64,000 nucleotides of DNA, from NCBI GenBank assembly GCA_018401465.1, contig JAGYKE010000004.1, positions 1,519,857-1,583,856 of the forward strand. Reading direction: 5' to 3'. The DNA comes from Aestuariivita sp. (GTDB lineage: Bacteria > Pseudomonadota > Alphaproteobacteria > Rhodobacterales > Rhodobacteraceae). The translations under genes and the position numbers were made by a program. The number at the start of each line of letters is the position of its first letter. Positions within the stretch are counted from its first letter, which is position 1. Below are positions 43,563 to 52,159 of this stretch, in pieces. The notes beneath the pieces are model-generated. The model was not told the origin of the DNA. It ran no database searches and worked only from the letters and a program-made list of their open reading frames with translations.

Positions 43563-43853
43563 TCAGCTCTTCGGCAGGTCGCGGTCGAGCGGCTCGAGCG
43601 AGCCCATGCGGCCGCCGTCCTTTTCCATGGTCACGCAGGTGCCGGCGTCGACCAGTTTCCAGGCATTGCCCTGGTAGTCGACGGTCGAGCTGCCTGCACA
43701 GGTGGTGCCGGGGCCTGCGGCGCAGCCGTTCTCACCGGCGAGCGCGATACCAAAGCATTTTTCCTTGGCCTGCGCGCTGGCGGTGGTGCCGTAGCTGGCG
43801 AACGCTGCGGCGACGGCGCCTGCGACTGCAAGGGTCTTGATCGTGTTGGACAT
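43563..43853 (-). CDS. BufA-like DUF2282 precursor peptide
   Basis: A 96-residue protein: Sec-type signal to about residue 27 ([14 protein letters not shown]), then a mature region with four cysteines at 33, 44, 52 and 73 (EKCFG, NGCAAG, TTCAGS, GTCVT). This four-cysteine pattern is the DUF2282 family. In Caulobacter, bufferins of this family are RiPPs whose central cysteines are modified by the DUF692 enzyme; they are exported and sequester copper. GAAGGA precedes the ATG. The acidic and basic C-terminal tail ([15 protein letters not shown]) is longer than the core. Metal specificity here is inferred, not shown. Confidence 0.88.
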   Translation of the reverse strand: MSNTIKTLAVAGAVAAAFASYGTTASAQAKEKCFGIALAGENGCAAGPGTTCAGSSTVDYQGNAWKLVDAGTCVTMEKDGGRMGSLEPLDRDLPKS

Positions 43854-44024
43854 GGGTCAGGTTCCTTCGTTACTGACGGTTACGTGTTCCGGTGACTGAA
43901 CCTTAGCCATCGGCGCCCCTCGCCGGGAAGTCACGACGCCGTGCGTCACGCCGCCGTCAGCCACCGTCAGCAGAGCTGCAGGCGCAAGTCATTGAAATCG
44001 CGGGGTGACAGGGGCGCTTGTTTC

Positions 44025-44058
44025 AGGCCCGCCCCCGGCACTTGGCCTTGGGGCGGGC
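44025..44058 (-). terminator. Hairpin downstream of thrS
   Basis: GGCCCGCCCC (44025-44034) pairs perfectly with GGGGCGGGCC (44049-44058), starting 7 bases after the thrS stop codon. The stem is strong but lacks a clear U-run, so intrinsic termination is likely but not certain. Confidence 0.55.
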
Positions 44059-44064
44059 CGATTG

Positions 44065-46011
44065 TTACAGCAGGTCGGGCGGCGTCGCGGCGCGGGCGAG
44101 GTCCTTTGTTACAGCGTCCAGCGTCTGGACCGAGGTGTCCTTTTCGCCCAGACGGCGGACGGTGACGGTGCGCTCTTCGACCTCGCGGTGGCCGATGGCG
44201 AGGATGACCGGCACTTTCGCGACCGAATGTTCGCGGACCTTGTAGTTGATCTTCTCATTCCGGATGTCGGCCTCGGCCCGGACGCCCGCGCGGCGCAGGG
44301 TGGCGACCACTTCGTGCACGTAATCATCGGCCTCGGACACGATCGAGGCGACGACAACCTGACGCGGCGCCAGCCAGAAGGGCAGCTTGCCTGCGTGTTC
44401 CTCGATCAGGATGCCGATGAAGCGCTCGAACGACCCAAGGCAGGCGCGGTGCAGCATGACAGGGCGGTGTTTCGCGCCGTCAGGGCCGATATAGGTGGCG
44501 TCGAGCCGTTCGGGCAGGACGAAATCGACCTGATGCGTGCCGCATTGCCATTTGCGCCCGATGGCGTCGGTGAGCGTGAATTCCAGTTTGGGGCCGTAGA
44601 AGGCGCCTTCGCCCGGGTTCACCTTGGGTTCGATCCCGGCGGCACGGGTGGCGGCCAGAAGCGCGGCTTCGGCCTTGTCCCAGACCTCGTCCGAACCGGC
44701 CCGCTTTTCGGGGCGGGTGGAGAAGAGCACCTCGAATTTCGGGAAGCCCAGATCGCTGTAGATGTCGGACAGGAATTCGATGTAGCGGCGGGTCTCGGCT
44801 TCGATCTGATCCTCGGTGCAGAAGATATGCGCGTCGTCCTGCGTGAAGCCGCGCACACGCATGATGCCGTGCAGCGCGCCCGAGGGTTCATAGCGGTTAC
44901 ACGAGCCGAATTCGGCCATGCGCAGGGGCAGGTCGCGATACGATTTCACGCCCACGTTGAAGATCTGCACGTGGCAGGGGCAGTTCATGGGTTTGAGCGC
45001 GTTGACCGCCTTTTCGCGGGCGTGCTCTTCGTCGACTTCGACGATGAACATGTTTTCCTGATACTTCTCCCAGTGCCCGCTTTCGACCCAGAGCTTGCGG
45101 TCGACGACCTGGGGGGTGTTCACCTCGACATAGCCGCCGGCCTGCTGCTTGCGGCGCATGTAATCCTGAAGCGTGGTGTAGATCGTCCAGCCGTTGGGGT
45201 GCCAGAAGACCTGGCCGCGGGCCTCTTCCTGCATGTGGAAGAGGTTCATTTCGCGCCCCAACCGACGGTGGTCGCGCTTTTCGGCCTCTTCGAGGAAGGT
45301 GAGATGCGCCTTCAGGTCGTCGCGGTTCTGGAAGGCGACGCCGTAGATGCGCTGGAGCTGCTGGCGGGACGAATCCCCGCGCCAATAGGCGCCCGAAACG
45401 CGCATCAGCTTGAAGGCGTCTGCGGGAAGCTGGCCGGTGTTCTGCAGGTGCGGGCCGCGGCAGAGATCCTGCCAGTGACCGTGCCAGTACATGCGGATCT
45501 TCTGATCGGCGGGGATCGCCTCGACCAGCTCGACCTTGTAGGGTTCGTTGTTGGCCTTGTAGAAGGCGATGGCGCGGTCGCGGTCCCAGACGTCGGTGGT
45601 GACGGGGTCGCGGCGGTTGATGATTTCCTTCATCTTCGCCTCGATCGCGCCAAGGTCTTCGGGCGTGAAGGGTTCGGCCCGGTCGAAGTCGTAATACCAG
45701 CCGTGCTCAATGACGGGACCGATGGTGACCTTCACCTCGGGCCAGATTTCCTGCACCGCGCGCGCCATGACATGGGCGAGGTCGTGGCGGATCAGTTCCA
45801 GCGCCGGGCCATCATCCTTCATCGTGTTGATGGCGATCTGGGCGTCAGTGTCGATGGGCCAGGCAAGGTCCCAATGCGCGCCGTTGACCTGCGCGCTGAT
45901 GGCGCGTTTGGCGAGCGAGGGCGCAATGCTTTCGGCCACCTGCGCGGGCGTCACGCCTGCGGGATAGTCGCGGCTGTTGCCATCGGGGAAAGTCAGGGAA
46001 ATCTGGGACAT
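44065..46011 (-). CDS. thrS: Threonyl-tRNA synthetase
   Basis: Class II synthetase charging tRNA(Thr). The 648 residues cover the N-terminal TGS domain (residues 1-60, [16 protein letters not shown]), the editing domain ([16 protein letters not shown] with the HxxxH zinc-like motif; [10 protein letters not shown]), the catalytic core with zinc ligands in [11 protein letters not shown] and motif 2 ([28 protein letters not shown]), and the anticodon-binding domain from about 535. The reading frame is intact. A large antisense ORF across the gene is a shadow. Confidence 0.97.
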   Translation of the reverse strand: MSQISLTFPDGNSRDYPAGVTPAQVAESIAPSLAKRAISAQVNGAHWDLAWPIDTDAQIAINTMKDDGPALELIRHDLAHVMARAVQEIWPEVKVTIGPVIEHGWYYDFDRAEPFTPEDLGAIEAKMKEIINRRDPVTTDVWDRDRAIAFYKANNEPYKVELVEAIPADQKIRMYWHGHWQDLCRGPHLQNTGQLPADAFKLMRVSGAYWRGDSSRQQLQRIYGVAFQNRDDLKAHLTFLEEAEKRDHRRLGREMNLFHMQEEARGQVFWHPNGWTIYTTLQDYMRRKQQAGGYVEVNTPQVVDRKLWVESGHWEKYQENMFIVEVDEEHAREKAVNALKPMNCPCHVQIFNVGVKSYRDLPLRMAEFGSCNRYEPSGALHGIMRVRGFTQDDAHIFCTEDQIEAETRRYIEFLSDIYSDLGFPKFEVLFSTRPEKRAGSDEVWDKAEAALLAATRAAGIEPKVNPGEGAFYGPKLEFTLTDAIGRKWQCGTHQVDFVLPERLDATYIGPDGAKHRPVMLHRACLGSFERFIGILIEEHAGKLPFWLAPRQVVVASIVSEADDYVHEVVATLRRAGVRAEADIRNEKINYKVREHSVAKVPVILAIGHREVEERTVTVRRLGEKDTSVQTLDAVTKDLARAATPPDLL

Positions 46012-46160
46012 GGCCCATGCTCCTCGTCGGTTTGGCGCCCACGGAACGCCCGGTTGCGGGTATGTGATGGGTCGATTTGACAGGGGCGGGGGGCGTCGTC
46101 AAGCGTCAGGGGCCGCGCGGGGGATCATCCCGCGCGGCCCCTGTGGTTTTTGCGCCGCGG

Positions 46161-46559
46161 TCAGGCGCGCAGGATTTCCACCGCGAAGGCCAGCGTGCAA
46201 GCCCATGAGAGCGTCAGCAGGATCGGCCGCAGCGGCATCCGGGCGACGCCCGAGATCATGCCTGCCGCATGGGCGATGCGCAGCCAGAAGAAGGCGGCGG
46301 CGGCCCAGATCGTGACGGGGGTGCTGACGCCGACGGCATGGGCCAGCAAGACCAGTACCGCGAAGGGCATCGCGGTCTCGATCAGGTTGAGATGCGCGCG
46401 GTGGGCGCGGTGGACCCAAGCGGGCAGGGCATCGAGCGCTGGCGGCCGCAGGAAGGGATTGCCCGCAGGCGGGTGCATGTTCACGCCGACGATGAAGGGG
46501 ATCCACATGGACGCGGCCAGCACCATCGTCAGGGTCAGCCATGTAAGTTCGACGGTCAT
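46161..46559 (-). CDS. MAPEG family membrane protein
   Basis: A 132-residue four-helix membrane protein of the MAPEG superfamily. Typical features are NPFLRPPALDALPAWVHRAHRAHLNLIETAMPF, the conserved loop with RAHRAHLN and Glu, and helix 4 around RPILLTLSWACTLAFAVEIL. Bacterial members of this branch are uncharacterised. The ATG overlaps the stop of the upstream ArsR-SRPBCC gene by four bases, so it is translationally coupled to that regulator and presumably under its control. Confidence 0.85.
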   Translation of the reverse strand: MTVELTWLTLTMVLAASMWIPFIVGVNMHPPAGNPFLRPPALDALPAWVHRAHRAHLNLIETAMPFAVLVLLAHAVGVSTPVTIWAAAAFFWLRIAHAAGMISGVARMPLRPILLTLSWACTLAFAVEILRA

Positions 46560-47323
46560 GCGTTGCCCTGCGTGTTGAAACGTTGCGCCTTGCCGGTTTC
46601 GAGGAAGGTCTTCAGACCCGCCGCCCAGCGCTGCCAGCCGTCGGCCACGCCTTCGCCGGGCACGACGGGGAAATGCAGGTCGTAATGTTCGATGGTCAGC
46701 TTCATGTGGCCCGGTTCCGGCGTCAGGATGAAGACGCTGCGCGAGGCGGGAACGCCGAGTTCCCAATGCGGTTCGAACGTGGAAACGATGCGGGTTTTCG
46801 GCGTCGCTTCGATCGTGCGGGCCAGCATCATCGTGCCGCCGTCCGGGGTGTGATAGGTGTAGGTGTCGCCGTCCTTCGTCACCTTTGGTGACAGGAAGTG
46901 GTATTGCGACATCTGTTCGGGATCGCTGAGCGCGTCCCACAGGGCGTCATGGGTACAGCGGATATAGGTCTGCATCATGAAATCGGGTCTGGTGCTGGTA
47001 TCTTGCATCTGCACGGTTCCTTCGAGACGGGTTTTGAGGTCAAGCACTGCGCGCGCGCCGGGCTTGGCGCGGTAGGGGTCGATCCAGCGGTCGATGGCCT
47101 GCTGCAGCGGAACGGCGTTCAGGTAGTGGTGCTTGAACCGCCCGGCCTTGCGGGTGATGACCAGCCCTGCCTCTTCCAGCACGGCGAGGTGCTTCATCAC
47201 CCCGAACCGCGTCATGTCGAGTTGTCCCTGCAGCTCCTGCAGGGTCTGGCCGTCGCGGTCGCGCAGGCTGTCGAGCAGCGTGCGGCGGGCCGGGTCGGCG
47301 AGGGCTTTGAAGATCTCATCCAT
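46556..47323 (-). CDS. ArsR-family regulator fused to an SRPBCC (AHSA1-type) domain
   Basis: A 255-residue fusion. Residues about 1-85 are an ArsR winged helix (MDEIFKALADPARRTLLDSL; TRFGVMKHLAVLEEAGLV). Residues about 110-250 are an SRPBCC domain (YIRCTHDALWDALSDPEQMSQYHF; IVSTFEPHWE), which has a ligand-binding cavity. It is probably a ligand-responsive repressor. The MDEIFKAL start is standard for ArsR proteins. There is no Shine-Dalgarno sequence, and a good sigma-70 promoter lies just upstream, predicting a leaderless transcript. Two tandem GTGA-N8-TCAC operators overlap that promoter. Confidence 0.88.
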   Translation of the reverse strand: MDEIFKALADPARRTLLDSLRDRDGQTLQELQGQLDMTRFGVMKHLAVLEEAGLVITRKAGRFKHHYLNAVPLQQAIDRWIDPYRAKPGARAVLDLKTRLEGTVQMQDTSTRPDFMMQTYIRCTHDALWDALSDPEQMSQYHFLSPKVTKDGDTYTYHTPDGGTMMLARTIEATPKTRIVSTFEPHWELGVPASRSVFILTPEPGHMKLTIEHYDLHFPVVPGEGVADGWQRWAAGLKTFLETGKAQRFNTQGNA

Positions 47324-47329
47324 GGGGTG

Positions 47330-47359
47330 ATTATATGTGAGTATTTAGTCACGTGACAA
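47330..47359 (-). promoter_or_regulatory. Sigma-70 promoter of the ArsR-SRPBCC operon, leaderless
   Basis: On the minus strand TTGTCA (47354-47359), an 18-base spacer, then TATAAT (47330-47335). Transcription would start about 7 bases further, at or next to the A of the ATG at 47323. The absence of a ribosome site fits a leaderless mRNA. Confidence 0.6.
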
Positions 47360-47368
47360 TAGGGTCAC
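47337..47368. promoter_or_regulatory. Tandem operators GTGA-N8-TCAC, twice
   Basis: GTGAGTATTTAGTCAC at 47337-47352 is followed directly by GTGACAATAGGGTCAC at 47353-47368. Two 16-base inverted repeats placed head to tail cover the spacer and -35 region of the promoter above, as expected for autorepression by the ArsR-type protein. Confidence 0.65.
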
Positions 47369-47435
47369 TTAAAGTCCCGGATTGCCGCGGTCAACCCCTT
47401 GTGCAGAATGGTGAAAAACCAAGGGGACTGGCACG

Positions 47436-48254
47436 ATGGAAACAAGCTGGGCGCGTCTGAAGGCGCATGAATTGCGGGATCTGGCGGCGCGGGACGCGGT
47501 GGTGATTCTGCCTGTCGCGTCCATCGAACAGCACGGACCGCACCTGCCGGTGATGACCGATACCCGCATCGGCGAGGAGATGGCGCGGCGCGCGGCGGAA
47601 AAGGCCTGGGCCAAGCGGCCCACAATCTGGACGCCCGTCATGTGGGCGGGGCTGAGCGAGCATCACATGGATTTCGGTGGCACGCTGACACTGACGCCCG
47701 CCACCTTCCGCGCGGTGATCATCGACCTGATCGAGGCGATCACCCGGGCGGGGTTCCGGCACATCCTGATTTCCAATTCGCATGGCGGCAACATCGTGCC
47801 CTGCAAGCAGATCCTTGACGAAATCTCGCCCCGGATCGCGGCGACGGTCGTTTTCGCCACCTATGCGACGGAAGCGGGGGCGGATTTCGGCAAACCGCTC
47901 GAGGATCAGCCCAACATCATGCATGCCTGCGAGGCCGAGACCTCGATGATGATGGTCTGCGCGCCGGACACGGTGGATGCCAGTGATCTGGCCGCCCACA
48001 ACGTGCCTTACGGCAACGGCCCCGATTTCCTGACGGCGGGCAAGGCCGCCTATCGCTGGCGCCCGCTGGCCCATGCGACGCCGAACGGCGTGATCGGCAT
48101 GCCCGAAAAATCGACGCCCGCGAAGGGCGAGGCGCTGCTGGAAATCGGGTCGCAGGCGCTCGCCGATCTCATCACCGACCCCGAGACATGGGCGCCGGTA
48201 CAGGACCTGCGCGGGCAGGGAACCGGTGGCGTGCCGTTCGGGGACCGGCGGTGA
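47436..48254 (+). CDS. Creatininase-family amidohydrolase
   Basis: A 272-residue metal-dependent amidohydrolase of the creatininase superfamily. Metal ligands and active-site segments: VASIEQHGPHLPVMTDT, WAGLSEHHMDFGGTLTLTP and ILISNSHGGNIVPCKQI, then HACEAETSMMM. Family members include creatinine amidohydrolase, FAPy deformylases and MftE peptidases, so the substrate is open. The ATG follows AAGGGG. The stop overlaps the GTG of the following hydrolase (GTGA), so the two are coupled. Confidence 0.88.
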   Translation: METSWARLKAHELRDLAARDAVVILPVASIEQHGPHLPVMTDTRIGEEMARRAAEKAWAKRPTIWTPVMWAGLSEHHMDFGGTLTLTPATFRAVIIDLIEAITRAGFRHILISNSHGGNIVPCKQILDEISPRIAATVVFATYATEAGADFGKPLEDQPNIMHACEAETSMMMVCAPDTVDASDLAAHNVPYGNGPDFLTAGKAAYRWRPLAHATPNGVIGMPEKSTPAKGEALLEIGSQALADLITDPETWAPVQDLRGQGTGGVPFGDRR

Positions 48255-48991
48255 CGGGCCATCTCGATACCGCGCAGGGGCGGCGGCTGGCCTATCACCT
48301 GACGCAAGGGCAGGGGCCTTGCGTGGTGTTCCTGGGCGGGCTCAAGTCGGACATGGAGGGCACCAAGGCCCTGCATCTCGAGGCTTGGGCGCGCGCGCAG
48401 GGGCGTGCCTTCCTGCGGTTCGACTATTCGGGGCACGGGCAAAGCAGCGGCGTTTATGAAGAAGGCTGCATCGGCGACTGGCACGCGGACACGATTGCCG
48501 TGGTCGACGCGCTGACCGATGGCCCCATCGTGCCGGTGGGGTCGTCCATGGGCGGCTGGCAGGCGCTTTTGCTGGCCCGCGCGAGGCCCGGGCGCATCAA
48601 GGGGATGGTCACCATCGCCGCCGCGCCCGACTTCACCGAGGACGGCTGGTGGGAGAGCTTCTCTGACGCCGAACGGCAGGCGCTCGAGGCGACGGGCCGG
48701 GTCGAGCGGCCGAGCGACTACATGGAGCCCTATGTCATCACCCGGCGGATGATCGAGGACGGCCGGCGGCATCTGGTGCTTCGGTCGCCCTTGCCGATGC
48801 CGTTCCCGGTGCGCTGCCTGCAGGGCACGGCGGACACCGCCGTCAGCACGGCGACCGCGCTGCGGCTTCTGGAACACGCGGACTGCCCCGACATGCGGCT
48901 GACGCTGGTCAAGGATGCCGATCACCGGTTTTCGGACGGGCCGTGCCTTGGCCTGATCGAGGCGGCGGTGGAAGAGGTTCTGATTGGGTGA
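48251..48991 (+). CDS. Alpha/beta hydrolase (ABHD10-like)
   Basis: A 246-residue serine hydrolase. Oxyanion region FLGGLKSDMEGTKAL, RFDYSGHGQSSG, nucleophile elbow PVGSSMGGWQALLLAR (GxSxG), candidate acid in GTADTAVS and histidine in KDADHRFSDG. The arrangement resembles ABHD10-type thioesterases or acyl hydrolases. It begins with GTG overlapping the creatininase-family stop, a decisive start. The next hydrolase gene follows after ten bases. Confidence 0.85.
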   Translation: MTGHLDTAQGRRLAYHLTQGQGPCVVFLGGLKSDMEGTKALHLEAWARAQGRAFLRFDYSGHGQSSGVYEEGCIGDWHADTIAVVDALTDGPIVPVGSSMGGWQALLLARARPGRIKGMVTIAAAPDFTEDGWWESFSDAERQALEATGRVERPSDYMEPYVITRRMIEDGRRHLVLRSPLPMPFPVRCLQGTADTAVSTATALRLLEHADCPDMRLTLVKDADHRFSDGPCLGLIEAAVEEVLIG

Positions 48992-49001
48992 CGGGGGGCT
49001 G

Positions 49002-49985
49002 ATGCGCGTCTTCGGAAAATGGCTGGGCCGGGTTCTGCTGGCGCTGGGCGTGGGGGTCGCGGGGCTTTGGCTTTTCGGGCCGTATGAGCCCGCGGAGCTG
49101 ACTGCGCGGTTCGATCCGGGCGCTTTCCACGGCGACCCAGAGGGCTATTTCGCCGCGCAGGAGGCGCGCTTCGCTGACCTGACCCCGGGGGTGGAAAAGC
49201 GCGTGGTCCGGGCCGGGGCAGCAGGGCAAAAGACGGCCCTGTCGGTGGTCTATCTGCACGGGTTTTCGGCCACGTCCGAGGAAATCCGCCCGGTGCCCGA
49301 CCGCGTTGCGGCCGATCTTGGGGCGAACCTTGTCTTCACGCGGCTCACGGGGCACGGGCAATCCGGGGCGGCGCTGGCGGAAGCGACGGTCGCCGACTGG
49401 ATGGCGGACACCGCCGAGGCGCTGGAGGCGGGCCGTGCGACAGGCGAACGGGTTCTGGTCATCGCAACGTCGACCGGGGGCACCTTGGCCGCTGCGGCGG
49501 CGCAGGATGCGGAGCTGATGCGCGATGTCGCGGGGATCGTCTTTGTATCGCCGAATTTCGGGTTGAATACCTCGCTTGCGCCGCTTCTGACATGGCCCGC
49601 CGCGCGCCACTGGCTGCCGCTGATCGCGGGCGAGGTCCGCGCGTGGGAGCCCTTGAACGACGCGCAGGGGCGGTTCTGGACGACGGAATATCCGTCGGTT
49701 GCGGTGCTGCCCATGGCGGCGCTCGTGCGGGAGGTGACCAGGCTGGATCATGGGCGCGCGACGGTGCCTGCGCTGTTCCTTGTGTCGCCCGACGACCGGA
49801 TCGTGCGGGCCGATCTCGCCGGACAGGTGGCGGCTGCATGGGGCGGGCCTGCGACAGTTGTCGAGGTCACGCCCGGGCAAGGCGATGACCCTGCGGCGCA
49901 TTTGATCGCGGGCGACATCCTCTCGCCCGGCCTGACGGAGGAGGTCACGGCGGCGATCACCGACTGGGCGCGGCGCCTGCCGTGA
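49002..49985 (+). CDS. Membrane-anchored alpha/beta hydrolase
   Basis: A 327-residue hydrolase with one N-terminal transmembrane helix (residues about 5-27, WLGRVLLALGVGVAGLWLFG), so the catalytic domain probably faces the periplasm. Oxyanion region VVYLHGFSATSEE, the RLTGHGQSG strand, nucleophile elbow VIATSTGGTLAAA with serine in a less common S-T-G-G context, candidate acid in VSPDDRIVR and histidine in DDPAAHLIAG. It starts ten bases after the previous hydrolase, giving a three-gene operon with the creatininase-family protein. Confidence 0.82.
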   Translation: MRVFGKWLGRVLLALGVGVAGLWLFGPYEPAELTARFDPGAFHGDPEGYFAAQEARFADLTPGVEKRVVRAGAAGQKTALSVVYLHGFSATSEEIRPVPDRVAADLGANLVFTRLTGHGQSGAALAEATVADWMADTAEALEAGRATGERVLVIATSTGGTLAAAAAQDAELMRDVAGIVFVSPNFGLNTSLAPLLTWPAARHWLPLIAGEVRAWEPLNDAQGRFWTTEYPSVAVLPMAALVREVTRLDHGRATVPALFLVSPDDRIVRADLAGQVAAAWGGPATVVEVTPGQGDDPAAHLIAGDILSPGLTEEVTAAITDWARRLP

Positions 49986-50058
49986 TGCGCCTTGCCGGGT
50001 GAGCGCTTTTCCCCCATGAACACAGGCATGGGCAGGCGCGGGAGGCAGGCAGGGCGGC

Positions 50059-50769
50059 ATGGCTGAACCGGTGGTTCTGATCCCCGGCCTGATGGCCGAT
50101 GCGCGGGTCTTCGCGGGCCAGATCGCGCGTCTGTCGGCAGTGCGGCCGGTGATGGTGGCGGCCGCCGTGACCGGTGAACGGGTGGAGGAGATGGCCTCGG
50201 CGCTGCTCACGTCGCTGCCTGCGCGATTTGCGCTTGCGGGGCAGGGGATGGGCGGGATCGTGGCGATGGAAATCCTGCGCCGCGCGCCCGAACGGGTGAA
50301 CCGTCTGGCGCTGATCGCGACCGATCCGTTGGCCGACACGCCCGCGACCGCCGCCGAGCGCGACCTGATGATCGCGCGTGCACGGGCGGGTCGGCTCGAT
50401 CAGGCGATGGAGGAGGCGGTGCGCCCCGAGTATCTGGCACCGGGGCAGAGCCGGATCGAGGTGATGGCGCTGATCCGCACGATGGCGCGCGATCTGGGGG
50501 CCGATCTGTTCCAGCGGCAGATGCGCGCCCTGCAGCGCCGCCGCGATTATCAGAGCGTGCTGCGCCGCTTGCGCATACCGGTAATGATCGTCAGCGGGGT
50601 AGCAGACACGCGCCTGCCGCTGAAACGCCAGCACTTTACCGCGTCACTGATCACAGGGGCGGTCTTCCGCCCCATCGAGAGCGCGGGGCACATGCCGTCA
50701 GCGGAACAGCCCGTCGCCACAGCCGAGGCGCTGGAGGATTGGCTGCGCCAGCCGCTGATCCTGAGCTGA
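50059..50769 (+). CDS. Alpha/beta hydrolase-fold protein lacking the nucleophile serine
   Basis: A 236-residue protein with the alpha/beta hydrolase fold: start VVLIPGLMADARVF (oxyanion region), elbow LAGQGMGGIVAME, possible acid in SGVADTRLP and histidine in ESAGHMPSAEQP. The elbow reads G-Q-G-M-G-G where family members have G-x-S-M-G-G, so the nucleophile is glycine. It is therefore probably not a normal hydrolase and might be a lyase-like or binding member. It is separate from the preceding hydrolase by 73 bases and converges on phaZ. Confidence 0.78.
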   Translation: MAEPVVLIPGLMADARVFAGQIARLSAVRPVMVAAAVTGERVEEMASALLTSLPARFALAGQGMGGIVAMEILRRAPERVNRLALIATDPLADTPATAAERDLMIARARAGRLDQAMEEAVRPEYLAPGQSRIEVMALIRTMARDLGADLFQRQMRALQRRRDYQSVLRRLRIPVMIVSGVADTRLPLKRQHFTASLITGAVFRPIESAGHMPSAEQPVATAEALEDWLRQPLILS

Positions 50770-50785
50770 GCGGCGGCCGCCTGCG

Positions 50786-52051
50786 TCAGGCGGCGGCGTT
50801 GGTGTTGGCGGGTTTTCGCGTGGTGCCGTTGCGGTCCATGAAGTCGATCACGAGCGGGCGGATGTTGTCGCGCCAGCTGCGGCCCGCGAAGATGCCGTAA
50901 TGACCCGCGCCCGGTTCGAGGTGCTTGCTCTTCTTCTCATCGGCAAGACCCGTGCAGAGGTCGAGTGCTGCGACGCATTGGCCGGGGGCCGAGATGTCGT
51001 CGTTGGCGCCTTCCACCGTCATCACGGCGACATTGGTGATCTTGCCGATATCCACCCTGTGGCCATGCACGACGAATTCGTTCAGCGCGATCTCGCGATT
51101 CTTGAAGATGCGTTCCACCGTCGAGAGGTAGAATTCCGCGGTCATGTCCATGACCGCGAGGTATTCGTCGTAGAAGCGGTTATGGGCGTCGTGATCCGAC
51201 GCTTCGCCCCGCACGACGCGGGCGATCTGGTCGCTGAAGGCCTGAGCATGGCGTTCGCCGTTCATCGACATGAACGAGGCGAGTTGCAGCAGCCCCGGAT
51301 AGACCATGCGGCCCACGCCCTTGTACTTGAACCCGACACGCTGGAGCATCATCTCCTCCAACTGGCCCATTGTAACGCGGCGGCCGAAGTCGGTGACTTC
51401 TGTGGGGGCCGCGTCGGGGTCGATCGGTCCACCGATCAGCGTCAGTGTGCTGGGTTGGGCGTCGGGGTCTTGTTCTGCCAGGTAAGCTGTGGCGGCCAAT
51501 GTCAGCGGCGCGGGCTGACAGACTGCGATCACATGCACGTCGGGGCCGAGATGCTTCATGAACTCGACAAGATAGAGGGAATAATCCTCCACGTCGAACT
51601 TGCCCGCGCTGACGGGGATGTCGCGCGCGTTGTGCCAGTCGGTGATGTAGACTTCGCAATCCACCAGAAGCGACTTCACGGTCGAGCGCAGGAGCGTGGC
51701 GTAGTGGCCCGACATGGGCGCGACCAGAAGCACCTTACGGGCGTTCTTCTTGCGGCCCATGACGTTGAAATAGACAAGGTCGCCGAAGGGTTTCTCGAGC
51801 ACCGTCTCGATGCTGACGAGATGATCCTTGCCGTCTTCGCAGGTATGGGTGCGGATGCCCCAGTCGGGCTTGACGACCATGCGTGCGAAGGTGCGTTCAG
51901 TCACCTCGCCCCAAGCGGCCATCCATTGCAGCGCTGGGTTTGGAAACATGGAGAATACCGGATAAGAGGCCATCGCCAGCGCCGAGGCGCCAAGCCACTG
52001 ATTGGTGTTGCGCGACGCCTCCATGAGATCGTAGGTGATCATGTAGCGCAT
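50786..52051 (-). CDS. phaZ: Intracellular PHB depolymerase
   Basis: A 421-residue depolymerase that mobilises polyhydroxybutyrate granules. The start MRYMITYDLMEASRNTNQWLG and the lipase-box-like VIAVCQPAPLTLAA, in which cysteine replaces serine as nucleophile, are typical of PhaZ1-type intracellular enzymes. The C-terminal GAGHYGIFAGRSWRDNIRPL contains the catalytic histidine. It is divergent from phaC, with a PhaR-like site between them. A longer frame extending through phaC is a shadow. Confidence 0.94.
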   Translation of the reverse strand: MRYMITYDLMEASRNTNQWLGASALAMASYPVFSMFPNPALQWMAAWGEVTERTFARMVVKPDWGIRTHTCEDGKDHLVSIETVLEKPFGDLVYFNVMGRKKNARKVLLVAPMSGHYATLLRSTVKSLLVDCEVYITDWHNARDIPVSAGKFDVEDYSLYLVEFMKHLGPDVHVIAVCQPAPLTLAATAYLAEQDPDAQPSTLTLIGGPIDPDAAPTEVTDFGRRVTMGQLEEMMLQRVGFKYKGVGRMVYPGLLQLASFMSMNGERHAQAFSDQIARVVRGEASDHDAHNRFYDEYLAVMDMTAEFYLSTVERIFKNREIALNEFVVHGHRVDIGKITNVAVMTVEGANDDISAPGQCVAALDLCTGLADEKKSKHLEPGAGHYGIFAGRSWRDNIRPLVIDFMDRNGTTRKPANTNAAA

Positions 52052-52124
52052 GCCGAGGGCTCCCTTCCTGCGACCACGGGTCGGACCATTCGTCGCTTTG
52101 CCGCCCGGGGTGGGCGACAGTATT

Positions 52125-52135
52125 CTGCATGGCAG
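52125..52135. promoter_or_regulatory. PhaR-like site CTGC-N3-GCAG between phaZ and phaC
   Basis: CTGCATGGCAG, a short perfect dyad of the TGC-rich type bound by PhaR in Paracoccus. It lies 25 bases before the phaC ATG and 74 bases from the phaZ ATG, so it could control both. Confidence 0.5.
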
Positions 52136-52159
52136 CGAGGGTAGGGGGATTTCCTTAAA

